Position numbers and translations under genes: made by a program. Positions 39,885-48,095 of a stretch of DNA of 64,000 nt are shown here, piece by piece (within the stretch, counting starts at the first letter, position 1; every line of letters starts with the position of its first letter). Source of the DNA: Mesorhizobium sp. M2D.F.Ca.ET.226.01.1.1. Lineage in GTDB: Bacteria; Pseudomonadota; Alphaproteobacteria; Rhizobiales; Rhizobiaceae. Below the pieces are notes generated by a model. That model saw only the letters and a program-made list of their open reading frames with translations. It was not told the origin of the DNA and made no database searches. The stretch is from NCBI RefSeq assembly GCF_004022705.2, contig NZ_RZOY02000004.1:248001-312000 (forward strand), written 5' to 3'.

Positions 39885-41957
39885 TCAAGCCTCGCCGATG
39901 TCGATGATGATATTGCCGTCCGCGTCCGAGCGCGCATGGTCGCCGGGCTCCAGCACGGTGGTGGCATCCATTTGTTCCAGGATCGCCGGACCCTCGATCA
40001 CGGCGTCGAGCGGCAGCCTTTCACGCGCATAGACCGGTGTGTCATGCCAGGTGCCGTGATACCAGACCGGCCGGATCTCGCGCCGCGCCTCCTCGAGCGT
40101 TGCCGCGCGGCCAGCAGGGTCGATCAGCCGCGACAGGTCGATCTGCGGCCGCACGCCGGTGACCGACGTGTTGAGGTTGACGAGGTTGGCGCGGATTTCC
40201 GGCAGCTCGACTTTGAAGCGGGCGAAATAGGCCTTTTCGAACAATTGCTGCAGCGTTTCTCGTGAAACCGAGGACGACGGCAGCGGCACGTTGATGATAT
40301 GCGTCTGGCCGACAAACTGCATGTCGGCCGAATGCGTCACGCGGATCGCGTCCGGTTTCACCGCTTCCTTGGCAATCAGCGCCTCGCCTTCGTTACGGTG
40401 CCGTTCCAATACCTCGCGAAGCGAAGCTTCATCGAGCGCGCCCACCGGTATGTTGATTGTGTTGACGAAGTCATGCCGCATATCGGCGACGACGCAGCCC
40501 AGCGCATTGGTGATCCCGGGTCGCGCCGGCACCAGAACACGCGGCAGGCCGAGCTCGCGGGCAAGCGCTGTCGCATGCAGCGGCCCGGCGCCGCCAAAGG
40601 CGAACAGCGCGAAATCGCGCGGATCATGGCCGCGCGACACCGAAACCATGCGGATCGCGCCAGCCATCTTCATGTTGCCGAGCCGCAGAACGGCGCCCGC
40701 GGCCTCGACGCCGGAAAGGCCGGTGCGCTTGCCGATCTTCTCCTCGAAAATCCCAGTCACGCGCTCGACGGTGACCGGATTGTCGACCGCGAGCAGCTTC
40801 TTCGGCGCCAGGCGCCCGAGCACCAGATTGGCGTCGGTGATGGTTGGTTCCGCACCGCCGCGCCCGTAGCAGATCGGGCCGGGATTGGCGCCGGCGCTTT
40901 CCGGGCCGATCTGGATCAGCCCCGCCGCGTCGACTCGTGCGATCGAGCCGCCGCCGGCGCCGACCGTATGCACCGCCACCATGGGCACATGGATCGGCAT
41001 CGCATATTCGATCTCGATCTCGTTCGACACGGCGGGCTCGGCATTGCGGATCAATGCCACGTCAGTGGAGGTGCCGCCCATATCGTAGGTTACGAGGTTT
41101 CCGAAGCCGGCGCGCTTGCCCGTGTAAGCGGCCGCGATCACGCCGGAAGCCGGGCCGGACATCACCGTCTTGGCCGATTCCAGCGTGACGAAACGGGCCG
41201 AGATCATGCCGCCATTGCCGTTCATGATCAGGAAGTCGCGGGCGTAGCCTTTTGCCGCCAATTCCTTGCGCAGCCGCTCGACATAGCGCTCCAGGATCGG
41301 CTGCACCGAGGCGTTGACCGCCGCCGTCACGCCGCGCTCGAACTCGCGCGCTTCCGACAGCAGCGCATGCCCGGTAGTAATGTGCCCGTTCGGCCAGATC
41401 TCCGCCGCGATCTCGGCGCCGCGCTGCTCATGCGCCGGGTTGGCGTAGGAATGCAGGAAGTGGATGACCAGCGACTCGCAGCCGGCGTCGAGCAGCTTTT
41501 TCACCGCGTCGCGCATCTCGGCTTCGTCGAGTTGAATGCGCACCGCGCCGGAGGCCTCAACCCGTTCCGACACTTCCAGCCGAAGGTCGCGCGGAATGAC
41601 CGGCACGAAAGTCCCCGTCATGCCATAGGGCTGGGGCCGCGTACGCCTTCCCAATTCGATCACGTCGCGAAAGCCGCGCGTGGTGATCATGCCGGTCCGC
41701 GCCAACCGCCGCTCCAGCACGGCGTTGGTGGTGGTCGTCGTGCCATGCACGATGAGGTCGATGGCGTCGACCGGAAAGCCGGTCGCGCCGAGCGCCGAAA
41801 CCACGCCAAACGCCTGATTTTCCACCGTGGTCGGCGTCTTGGCGATGTGCACCTTGCCGCCCGCCTTGCCGTCGATCAAAAGCAGATCGGTGAAGGTTCC
41901 GCCCACATCGATGCCGGCTACAACACTTCCCGCCGACGCGGAAAATTTCTCATCCAT
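39885..41957 (-). CDS. hyuA: Hydantoinase A / oxoprolinase family protein (HyuA)
   Basis: ATP-binding subunit of the ATP-dependent amidohydrolase, 690 residues. The N-terminal actin-like nucleotide site reads GIDVGGTFTDLLLID, the central part has MNGNGGMISAR and TYDMGGTSTDVALI, and GGGSIARVD precedes the C-terminal half (FGGAGPLHATALARELG). It forms an operon with hyuB, and an operator-like site identical in core to that of the Mo-hydroxylase promoter lies 80 bp upstream. This links its expression to that cluster. Confidence 0.93.
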   Translation of the reverse strand: MDEKFSASAGSVVAGIDVGGTFTDLLLIDGKAGGKVHIAKTPTTVENQAFGVVSALGATGFPVDAIDLIVHGTTTTTNAVLERRLARTGMITTRGFRDVIELGRRTRPQPYGMTGTFVPVIPRDLRLEVSERVEASGAVRIQLDEAEMRDAVKKLLDAGCESLVIHFLHSYANPAHEQRGAEIAAEIWPNGHITTGHALLSEAREFERGVTAAVNASVQPILERYVERLRKELAAKGYARDFLIMNGNGGMISARFVTLESAKTVMSGPASGVIAAAYTGKRAGFGNLVTYDMGGTSTDVALIRNAEPAVSNEIEIEYAMPIHVPMVAVHTVGAGGGSIARVDAAGLIQIGPESAGANPGPICYGRGGAEPTITDANLVLGRLAPKKLLAVDNPVTVERVTGIFEEKIGKRTGLSGVEAAGAVLRLGNMKMAGAIRMVSVSRGHDPRDFALFAFGGAGPLHATALARELGLPRVLVPARPGITNALGCVVADMRHDFVNTINIPVGALDEASLREVLERHRNEGEALIAKEAVKPDAIRVTHSADMQFVGQTHIINVPLPSSSVSRETLQQLFEKAYFARFKVELPEIRANLVNLNTSVTGVRPQIDLSRLIDPAGRAATLEEARREIRPVWYHGTWHDTPVYARERLPLDAVIEGPAILEQMDATTVLEPGDHARSDADGNIIIDIGEA

Positions 41958-42038
41958 TGTCGAAACCCGAAATGCCCGAACTAAGGATATGCCTCGGTTT
42001 GGAAAGGCGTTTTACGTCACCATCTTGACGTCGAGATC

Positions 42039-42057
42039 ATTTGTATACTAATAAATT
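42039..42057. promoter_or_regulatory. Operator-like site, copy 2, upstream of hyuA (and fpr)
   Basis: ATTTGTATACTAATAAATT; the core ATT-T-GTATAC-T-AAT is palindromic except for the two mismatched flanking positions. It matches the site at 30741-30759 in 16 of 19 bases. It lies 82 bp from the hyuA start and 121 bp from the fpr start, between the divergent genes. Confidence 0.6.
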
Positions 42058-42177
42058 CCGGACACAAGAGCTTACCGCTTGGCAGTGTGCAGAAGGCGCG
42101 CCGGAACTTGATCGTTCGGGCGAGCAGGAGAAAGTTTGGCGCCAGCGCGTTCCGTCTGGGCCGGAAAGTTGGGTTTG

Positions 42178-43005
42178 ATGAACACGACATCCGCGTTGAA
42201 GATCGCCGGCTCGAAGCCGCTGCAGTTCCCGATCCCGGCCAATGTCTATGCCGAGACCGTGGTGTCGGTAAAGCATTACACCGACCGGCTGTTCTCCTTC
42301 CGCATCACCCGGCCGCAGTCGCTGCGTTTCCGCTCGGGCGAGTTCGTCATGATCGGCCTGCCCAATGCCGAAAAGCCGATCTTCCGCGCCTATTCGGTCG
42401 CAAGCCCCGCCTGGGACGACGAGCTCGAATTCTTCTCGATCAAGGTGCCGGACGGCCCGCTGACCTCGGAGCTGCAGAAAATCCAGGTCGGCGACACCGT
42501 CATCATGCGCCAGAAGTCCACCGGCACGCTGGTGCTCGACGCGCTGACGCCTGCCAAGCGCGTGGTCATGATCTCGACCGGCACCGGCATCGCGCCCTTC
42601 GCCAGCCTGCTGCGCGACCCCGACACCTATGAGAAGTTCGACGAGGTCATCCTCACCCACACCTGCCGCGACAATGCCGAGTTGACTTACGGCCAGGAAC
42701 TGGTGGCGGCACTCGAGAACGACCCGCTGATCGGCGAGCTGACCGGCGGCCGCGTTACGCTCTACAATTCGACCACCCGCGAGGAATCGGCGCGCATGGG
42801 CCGCATCACCGCGCTGATCGGCTCCGGAAAATTCTATTCCGACGTCGGCATCGACAAGCTCAACCCCGAGACCGATCGCATCATGATCTGCGGCTCGATG
42901 CACATGCTGAAAGACGTCAAGGAACTCGCCGAAAGCCTCGGCTTCCGGGAAGGCTCCTTGAGCCATCCGGCCAGCTTCGTCGTCGAGCGCGCCTTCGTCG
43001 GCTGA
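42178..43005 (+). CDS. fpr: Ferredoxin--NADP reductase
   Basis: FAD enzyme exchanging electrons between NADPH and ferredoxin or flavodoxin, 275 residues. The FAD site is FRAYSVASP near 85, the nucleotide site STGTGIAPFASLLRDP near 139, and the C-terminal end is FVVERAFVG, as in rhizobial Fpr proteins. I use the ATG at 42178 (MNTTSALK) with GGAAAG upstream, since 14 upstream codons add only poor sequence. It is divergent from hyuA. It may be a housekeeping enzyme, or the electron source for the Fe-S proteins of the adjacent cluster. Confidence 0.93.
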   Translation: MNTTSALKIAGSKPLQFPIPANVYAETVVSVKHYTDRLFSFRITRPQSLRFRSGEFVMIGLPNAEKPIFRAYSVASPAWDDELEFFSIKVPDGPLTSELQKIQVGDTVIMRQKSTGTLVLDALTPAKRVVMISTGTGIAPFASLLRDPDTYEKFDEVILTHTCRDNAELTYGQELVAALENDPLIGELTGGRVTLYNSTTREESARMGRITALIGSGKFYSDVGIDKLNPETDRIMICGSMHMLKDVKELAESLGFREGSLSHPASFVVERAFVG

Positions 43006-43034
43006 GGCGCGCCGCAGTCCGCCAACATCGGCGC

Positions 43035-43052
43035 TTTGACCATACGGTCAAA
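43035..43052. promoter_or_regulatory. RutR-like palindrome upstream of deoC
   Basis: TTTGACC-ATAC-GGTCAAA is a perfect inverted repeat with 7-bp arms. It differs at one position from TTGACCA-NN-TGGTCAA, which I recall as the RutR consensus for pyrimidine/purine catabolic genes. It lies 146 bp upstream of the deoC start; A residues follow, so a weak terminator after fpr is the alternative. Confidence 0.5.
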
Positions 43053-43197
43053 AATCGGCTGCTTTTGCCGCCTTTTTCCGCTATGACGCTTTTGAAGGAC
43101 TCGTGAAGCATCGCTTCGCGGGCTATCTTTGTGCCTGTCGGCCAACGACGCGCATGAAGGTATGAAGCGCAACGGCGCTGAAACGAAAGGGCAGGAG

Positions 43198-44247
43198 ATG
43201 AGCAGCACGATCCGCGAGGCAGGCGCTGGCGCGCCCAAAATTATGCCATTGCCGGCGCGCGCCGCCGCCAACACGCCTGTGCCGCTGGAGCATGGCATCG
43301 CCCGCAACCCCGGCATGAAGCTCGATCTCGGCTTCCTGGAATCGGTGCGCAGCGTCAACCGTTCGGCGCTGGAGCGCCGTGTCGCGACGCTGACCAAGCG
43401 ACGCTCAATCAAGGCCGACAACCAGGCTGCCTGGCTGCTGCGCGCCATTGCCTGCATGGACCTCACCACGCTGAACTCCAACGACACGGACGAGCGCGTG
43501 CGCCGGCTCTGCGCCAAGGCGATCAATCCGCTCCGCCGGGATATCGTCGAGGGTCTCGGTATCTCAGGCGAGACCATCCGCCCGGCGGCGGTCTGCGTCT
43601 ACCACCCCTTCGTCGCCGCGGCGGTCGATGCAGTGCGCGGCACCGGCATCCATGTCGCCGCCGTCTCCACCGCCTTCCCGCACGGCCTTGCGCCGCTGTC
43701 GACCCGCCTGCAGGAGATCGAGGCCTCGGTCAAGGACGGCGCCGACGAGATCGACGTCGTCATTCCGCGCGGGCTGGTCTACGGCGCCAAATGGCGTGAG
43801 CTGTTCAACGAGATCGTCGCCATGCGCGCCGCCTGCGGCGATGCGCATTTGAAAGTCATCCTGGGCACTGGCGATCTCGCCACTTTGCGCAACGTCATGC
43901 TCGCCTCCATGGTGGCGATGATGGCGGGCGCCGATTTCATCAAGACGTCGACCGGCAAGGAGAGCGTCAACGCCACGCTGCCCGTCGGCCTTGCCATGGT
44001 GCGGGCCATCCGCGCCTATTTCGAGGAGACCGGCTACCTGATCGGCTTCAAGCCGGCGGGCGGCATTTCGACAGCGAAAGTCTCGCTCGACTGGCTGGTG
44101 CTGATGAAGGAAGAACTCGGCCGGCCCTGGCTCGAACCGGACCTGTTCCGCTTCGGCGCGTCCAGCCTGCTCACCGACATCGAACGCCAGCTCGAACATC
44201 ACTTGACCGGCCACTATTCTGCCAACCATCGCCACGCGATGGCGTGA
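43198..44247 (+). CDS. deoC: Deoxyribose-phosphate aldolase
   Basis: Cleaves 2-deoxyribose 5-phosphate to acetaldehyde and glyceraldehyde 3-phosphate in deoxynucleoside catabolism. The Schiff-base lysine is in GADFIKTSTGKESVNATL, with the second lysine in GFKPAGGIST. At 349 residues from the ATG at 43198 it is longer than the roughly 220-260-residue bacterial type because of an N-terminal extension, as in eukaryote-like DeoC. ATG at 43162 is an alternative start. An aldehyde dehydrogenase gene follows 167 bp later and probably oxidises the acetaldehyde. Confidence 0.93.
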   Translation: MSSTIREAGAGAPKIMPLPARAAANTPVPLEHGIARNPGMKLDLGFLESVRSVNRSALERRVATLTKRRSIKADNQAAWLLRAIACMDLTTLNSNDTDERVRRLCAKAINPLRRDIVEGLGISGETIRPAAVCVYHPFVAAAVDAVRGTGIHVAAVSTAFPHGLAPLSTRLQEIEASVKDGADEIDVVIPRGLVYGAKWRELFNEIVAMRAACGDAHLKVILGTGDLATLRNVMLASMVAMMAGADFIKTSTGKESVNATLPVGLAMVRAIRAYFEETGYLIGFKPAGGISTAKVSLDWLVLMKEELGRPWLEPDLFRFGASSLLTDIERQLEHHLTGHYSANHRHAMA

Positions 44248-44256
44248 GGCACCCAC

Positions 44257-44401
44257 GCTCCCCCTTGTAGGGAGGGTCGCCGCGCAGCGGCGGGGTGGGG
44301 TCGTAAAGCCAGATCTGTCTGCCCAATGAACCGAACCATCAGCCACTTCCCCCCACACCGATCGGCTCTGCCGATCGACCCTCCCCACAAGGGGGAGGGT
44401 A
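44257..44401. repeat. GC-rich intergenic palindrome, family A-related variant (copy 4)
   Basis: The left end CTCCCCCTTGTAGGGAGGGTCG pairs with CGACCCTCCCCACAAGGGGGAG at the right end. Inner parts include GCCGCGCAGCGGC and CGATCGGCTCTGCCGATCG hairpins. It fills the spacer between deoC and the aldehyde dehydrogenase gene and ends in that gene's ribosome site region (AAAGGAGG). Confidence 0.82.
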
Positions 44402-44414
44402 AAGGAGGCACCCC

Positions 44415-46790
44415 ATGAACATTCTCGAACGCTATCACGCCATGGAGTACGGCCCGGCGCCGGAAGCCCGCAACGAGGCCGACGCCTGGCTTGCAGGACG
44501 CGACTTCTCAAAGGCGCTGTTCATCGATGGCGCCTGGAAGGCGGCGGCCAGCGGCAAGACTTTCGAGACCAGCGAGCCGTCCTCCGGCAAGCTTCTGGCC
44601 AAGATCTCGGATGCCGGCGCCGCCGACATCGATGCGGCGGTCCAGGCAGCCACCAAGGCACTGCCGAAATGGTCGGCTTCCTCGGGCTATGCCCGCGCCA
44701 AAGTGCTCTACGCCATCGGACGCGCCATGCAGCGCCACCAGCGCCTGTTCGCGGTGCTGGAATCGATCGACAACGGCAAGCCGATCCGCGAAAGCCGCGA
44801 CATCGATGTGCCGCTGGCGATCCGCCATTTCATCCATCATGCCGGCTGGGCGCAGACGCTGGAGAAGGACTTTCCCGACCATAAGCCGGCCGGCGTCGTC
44901 GGCCAGGTCATCCCTTGGAATTTCCCGCTGCTGATGCTGGCCTGGAAGATCGCGCCGGCATTGGCCGCCGGCTGTACGGTGGTGCTGAAGCCGGCCGAAT
45001 TCACCCCGCTCACCGCCATGTTGTTCGCCGAGATCTGCGAGCGCGGCGGCGTGCCGAAAGGCGTCGTCAACATCGTCCAGGGCGGGCCTGAGGCGGGCGC
45101 AGCCATCGTCAACCACCCCGGCGTGCAGAAGATCGCCTTCACCGGCTCGTCGGAAGTCGGCAAGATCATCCGCAAGGCGACGGCCGGGTCCGGCAAGAAA
45201 CTGTCGCTGGAGCTGGGCGGCAAGTCGGCCTTCATCGTCTTCGAGGATGCCGATCTCGACAGCGCCGTCGAAGGCCTGGTCGACGGCATCTGGTTCAACC
45301 AGGGCCAGGTCTGCTGCGCCGGCTCGCGCCTCCTGGTGCAGGAAGGCATTGCCGAGGCTTTCATCGCCAAGGTCAAGGTCAGGATGAGCCGGCTGCGCGT
45401 CGGCAGCCCGCTCGACAAGAACACCGATATCGGCCCGCTGGTCGATCGCACCCAGCTCGACCGCGTCAAGGGCCTGATTGCCGAAGGCGCGAAGCAGGGC
45501 GCCGTCTGCTGGCAGCCGGACGCCGCGCTGCCGTCCTCCGGCTATTATCATTTGCCGACGCTGGCGACGTCTGTTTCGCCGGCTAACATTCTGGCGCAGG
45601 AAGAGGTGTTCGGCCCGGTGCTGGCGACGATGAGCTTCCGCAACACCGAGGAAGCGATCGAGCTCGCCAACAATACGCGCTATGGCCTTGCCGCTTCGGT
45701 ATGGAGCGAGAACATCAACCTCGCGCTGCATGTCGCGCCGCAATTGAAGGCCGGCGTGGTGTGGGTCAACGGCACCAACATGTTCGACGCCGCCTGCGGC
45801 TTCGGCGGCTATCGCGAGAGCGGCTTCGGCCGTGAAGGCGGCCGTGAAGGCATGTTCGAATATCTGGCGGCAAAGCTCCCCGTCGGCCCGATTGTCAAAC
45901 CGGCTGCGGCCGGCTCGGCCCAGCCGGTCGAACAGGCTGACGGCACGGCGATCGACCGCACGGCAAAACTGTTCATCGGCGGCAAGCAAGTGCGGCCCGA
46001 CGGCAACTATTCTCTGGCTGTAGCGACTGCCAAGGGCAAGCTGGCCGGTGAAGTCGGCCTCGGCAACCGCAAGGACATCCGCGACGCCGTCGCCGCTGCC
46101 CGCGCCTGCAAGGCTTGGCCGGAGGCGACCGCCTATAACCGCAGCCAGGTGCTCTACTATTTCGCCGAGAACCTGTCCGGCCGCGCCGACGAGTTTGCCA
46201 CGCGCCTTATCCAGCTGACCGGCGTCGGCGCTAAGGCGGCGCGCGAAGAGGTCGAGCAGTCCATCGAGCGGCTGTTCCTCTATGCCGGCCTCACCGACAA
46301 GTTCGAGGGCCGTGTCCATCAGCCGCCGGCCCGTGTTGTGACATTGGCGCTGCATGAGCCGGTCGGCGTCGTCGGCATCGTCGCGCCGGACAACCAGCCC
46401 CTGCTCAATTTCGTCTCGCTGGTCGCGCCGGCGCTGGCCATGGGCAACACCGTCGTGGCCGTCCCGTCCGAGCGGCATCCGCTTTTGGCCACCGACCTCT
46501 ACCAGGTGATCGAATATTCCGACTTGCCTGCCGGCGCCATCAACATCGTCACCGGCCGTAGCGCCGAGCTCGCCGGCGTGCTGGCCAAGCATGACGATGT
46601 CGATGGGCTCTGGGTGTTCGCCGATGCCGACACCTGCGCCAAGGCGGAGGCCGATTCCATAGGCAACCTCAAGCGCGTCTGGAGCGGCAACGGCCGTACG
46701 CTCGACTGGGCGTCGGACGGGGCCGCCGGCGATGCCTTCCTGCGCCGTGCCATCGAGGTCAAGAACGTCTGGGTGCCCTACGGCGATTGA
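44415..46790 (+). CDS. Two-domain aldehyde dehydrogenase (ALDH16-type)
   Basis: 791 residues with two ALDH domains in tandem. The first (about 35-490) is complete: IPWNFPLLMLAWKIAPAL near 170, the Glu loop LELGGKSAFIVF near 267, catalytic Cys300 in GQVCCAGSR, and EEVFGPVLATMSF near 396. The second (about 515-791) retains VVGIVAPDNQPLLNFVSLVAPALAMGN but has no GQxC cysteine motif and is shorter. This matches the ALDH16 architecture, in which the second domain is non-catalytic and structural. Partnership with DeoC suggests acetaldehyde oxidation to acetate. Confidence 0.88.
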   Translation: MNILERYHAMEYGPAPEARNEADAWLAGRDFSKALFIDGAWKAAASGKTFETSEPSSGKLLAKISDAGAADIDAAVQAATKALPKWSASSGYARAKVLYAIGRAMQRHQRLFAVLESIDNGKPIRESRDIDVPLAIRHFIHHAGWAQTLEKDFPDHKPAGVVGQVIPWNFPLLMLAWKIAPALAAGCTVVLKPAEFTPLTAMLFAEICERGGVPKGVVNIVQGGPEAGAAIVNHPGVQKIAFTGSSEVGKIIRKATAGSGKKLSLELGGKSAFIVFEDADLDSAVEGLVDGIWFNQGQVCCAGSRLLVQEGIAEAFIAKVKVRMSRLRVGSPLDKNTDIGPLVDRTQLDRVKGLIAEGAKQGAVCWQPDAALPSSGYYHLPTLATSVSPANILAQEEVFGPVLATMSFRNTEEAIELANNTRYGLAASVWSENINLALHVAPQLKAGVVWVNGTNMFDAACGFGGYRESGFGREGGREGMFEYLAAKLPVGPIVKPAAAGSAQPVEQADGTAIDRTAKLFIGGKQVRPDGNYSLAVATAKGKLAGEVGLGNRKDIRDAVAAARACKAWPEATAYNRSQVLYYFAENLSGRADEFATRLIQLTGVGAKAAREEVEQSIERLFLYAGLTDKFEGRVHQPPARVVTLALHEPVGVVGIVAPDNQPLLNFVSLVAPALAMGNTVVAVPSERHPLLATDLYQVIEYSDLPAGAINIVTGRSAELAGVLAKHDDVDGLWVFADADTCAKAEADSIGNLKRVWSGNGRTLDWASDGAAGDAFLRRAIEVKNVWVPYGD

Positions 46791-46848
46791 TCGCTTTCAT
46801 TGCGCCGGCATGCCTGAATGGTCCAGGGCAGCGGAACTTGTTGCCCGG

Positions 46849-46890
46849 TTGTCATACAAGCCTTGCACTCCGGCAGGCTATATGTATTAA
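46849..46890 (+). promoter_or_regulatory. Candidate promoter with adjacent inverted repeat upstream of the SDR/FAH genes
   Basis: -35-like TTGCAC (46863-46868), a 16-bp spacer and -10-like TATTAA (46885-46890). Immediately upstream is TTGT-CAT-ACAA (46849-46859), which resembles the TTGTATACAA-type sites of FCD-class GntR regulators. The 270-bp leader to the SDR start is long, so the promoter call is tentative. Confidence 0.35.
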
Positions 46891-47045
46891 AGCGCTGTCG
46901 CGAAGGTGACCGCGTTCGGGCTTGACGCTTGCGCGCGTGTTCTTTAACGAGAAAAAACATCTTTATCTGTGAAGCCGGCCGCACGATCCCGGCCGTCTGG
47001 CATACGACTCCGCGGTCGGCCATCGATAGGATGGGCGCACTAAAA

Positions 47046-47087
47046 GCAATTCCGGGAAAGTGTGAGCGGTTTTCCGCCCGGAATTGC
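47046..47087. repeat. Short rhizobial intergenic palindrome, family B copy 4
   Basis: GCAATTCCGGGAAAGTGT at the left and TTTTCCGCCCGGAATTGC at the right form a near-perfect inverted repeat. It lies 75 bp before the SDR start. Confidence 0.75.
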
Positions 47088-47161
47088 GTTAAACAAGGAG
47101 ATGGAGCAGTTCGCCGTTTCCGCGAAACGGTGAAACGCTCCAGGCAGGCGAGGAGACAAGC

Positions 47162-47893
47162 GTGGCGGATCTGACAGGCAAGGTGGTCGTCATCACGGCT
47201 GCGGCCCAGGGCATCGGCAAAGCAAGCGCGCTGGCTTTCGCCAGAGCGGGCGCCACCGTCCATGCGACAGACATCAACGAGCCGCTGCTTGCCGAGTTAG
47301 CCAAGACCGCCGGCGTCAAAACCCGCAAGCTCGACGTGTTGAACGACGAGGCGGTGAAGACCGCTTTCACAGAGATCGGGCGCGTCGATGTTCTGTTCAA
47401 CTGCGCCGGCTTCGTCCATGCCGGCTCGATTCTCGAAATGAAGGACGAGGATCTCGACTTCGCGCTCAACCTCAACGTCCGCGCCATGATCCGCACCATC
47501 CGCGCCGTGCTGCCGGGCATGCTGGAGCGCGGCGACGGCTCGATCATCAACATGGCCTCGCTGGCAAGCTCGCAGAAGGGCGTGCCGAACCGCTTTGCCT
47601 ATGGCCTGACCAAGGCCGCGGTCATCGGCCTCACCAAGGCGGTCGCCGCCGATTATGTCGCCAAGGGCATCCGCTGCAACGCCATCTGCCCGGGCACGGT
47701 CGAAAGCCCGTCGCTGCAGGACCGCATGCATGCCCAGGGCGATTATGAGGCGGCCCGCGCGGCCTTCATCGCCCGCCAGCCAATGGGCAGGCTCGGCACG
47801 CCGGAGGAGATCGCCGATCTCGCCGTCTATCTGGCCGGCGCCACCTACACGTCGGGCCAAGCGTACAATATCGACGGCGGCTGGTCGATTTGA
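47162..47893 (+). CDS. SDR family oxidoreductase, 2-keto-3-deoxy-sugar-acid dehydrogenase-like
   Basis: NAD-dependent short-chain dehydrogenase, 243 residues. The nucleotide loop is AAAQGIGK near 13-20, with NCAG near 80, the catalytic Ser in NMASLAS, and YGLTKAA (Tyr-x3-Lys) near 145-150. The GTG start at 47162 has GGCGAGGAG upstream. Family and the neighbouring FAH-type hydrolase match the pair that oxidises and cleaves 2-keto-3-deoxy-L-fuconate or -rhamnonate in non-phosphorylating 6-deoxysugar pathways. Human DHRS6/BDH2-like activity is an alternative. Confidence 0.85.
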   Translation: MADLTGKVVVITAAAQGIGKASALAFARAGATVHATDINEPLLAELAKTAGVKTRKLDVLNDEAVKTAFTEIGRVDVLFNCAGFVHAGSILEMKDEDLDFALNLNVRAMIRTIRAVLPGMLERGDGSIINMASLASSQKGVPNRFAYGLTKAAVIGLTKAVAADYVAKGIRCNAICPGTVESPSLQDRMHAQGDYEAARAAFIARQPMGRLGTPEEIADLAVYLAGATYTSGQAYNIDGGWSI

Positions 47894-48095
47894 CGGAGAA
47901 CTGAACAGGATTGACGGCTGAACGGGAAGACAGCACCCGATCCCCGCGTTTGGTGGATCGAAGCGTCTGAAAATCCGCTCGCCTAGCCGGCTCGAAAAGA
48001 TGGCGCGCTTGCCGCCGGTGGGGCCGACGACTACGGTCCGCTGGTTTTGACGGGATTTGTGAAAACGGCCGCTGGCCGCAAGGTGGAGAAGTAAG

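Larger units (their letters stand above)
46791..47161. other. 371-bp intergenic region upstream of the SDR gene
   Basis: It contains the operator/promoter candidate at 46849-46890 and a family-B palindrome at 47046-47087. The rest, including an A-rich run near 46953, shows no gene-like frame with a ribosome site. Confidence 0.6.

Noticed and set aside
40299..41984. 561-codon + strand frame opposite hyuA
   Set aside because: Shadow of hyuA, whose ATPase motifs are complete on the minus strand.
44508..46592. 694-codon minus-strand frame opposite the aldehyde dehydrogenase
   Set aside because: Same shadow composition; the + strand protein has intact ALDH motifs throughout.
46791..47161. Small RNA or short gene in the 371-bp gap before the SDR gene
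   Set aside because: No frame with a ribosome site and no terminator-like hairpin apart from the family-B repeat; only a promoter-like pattern is defensible.
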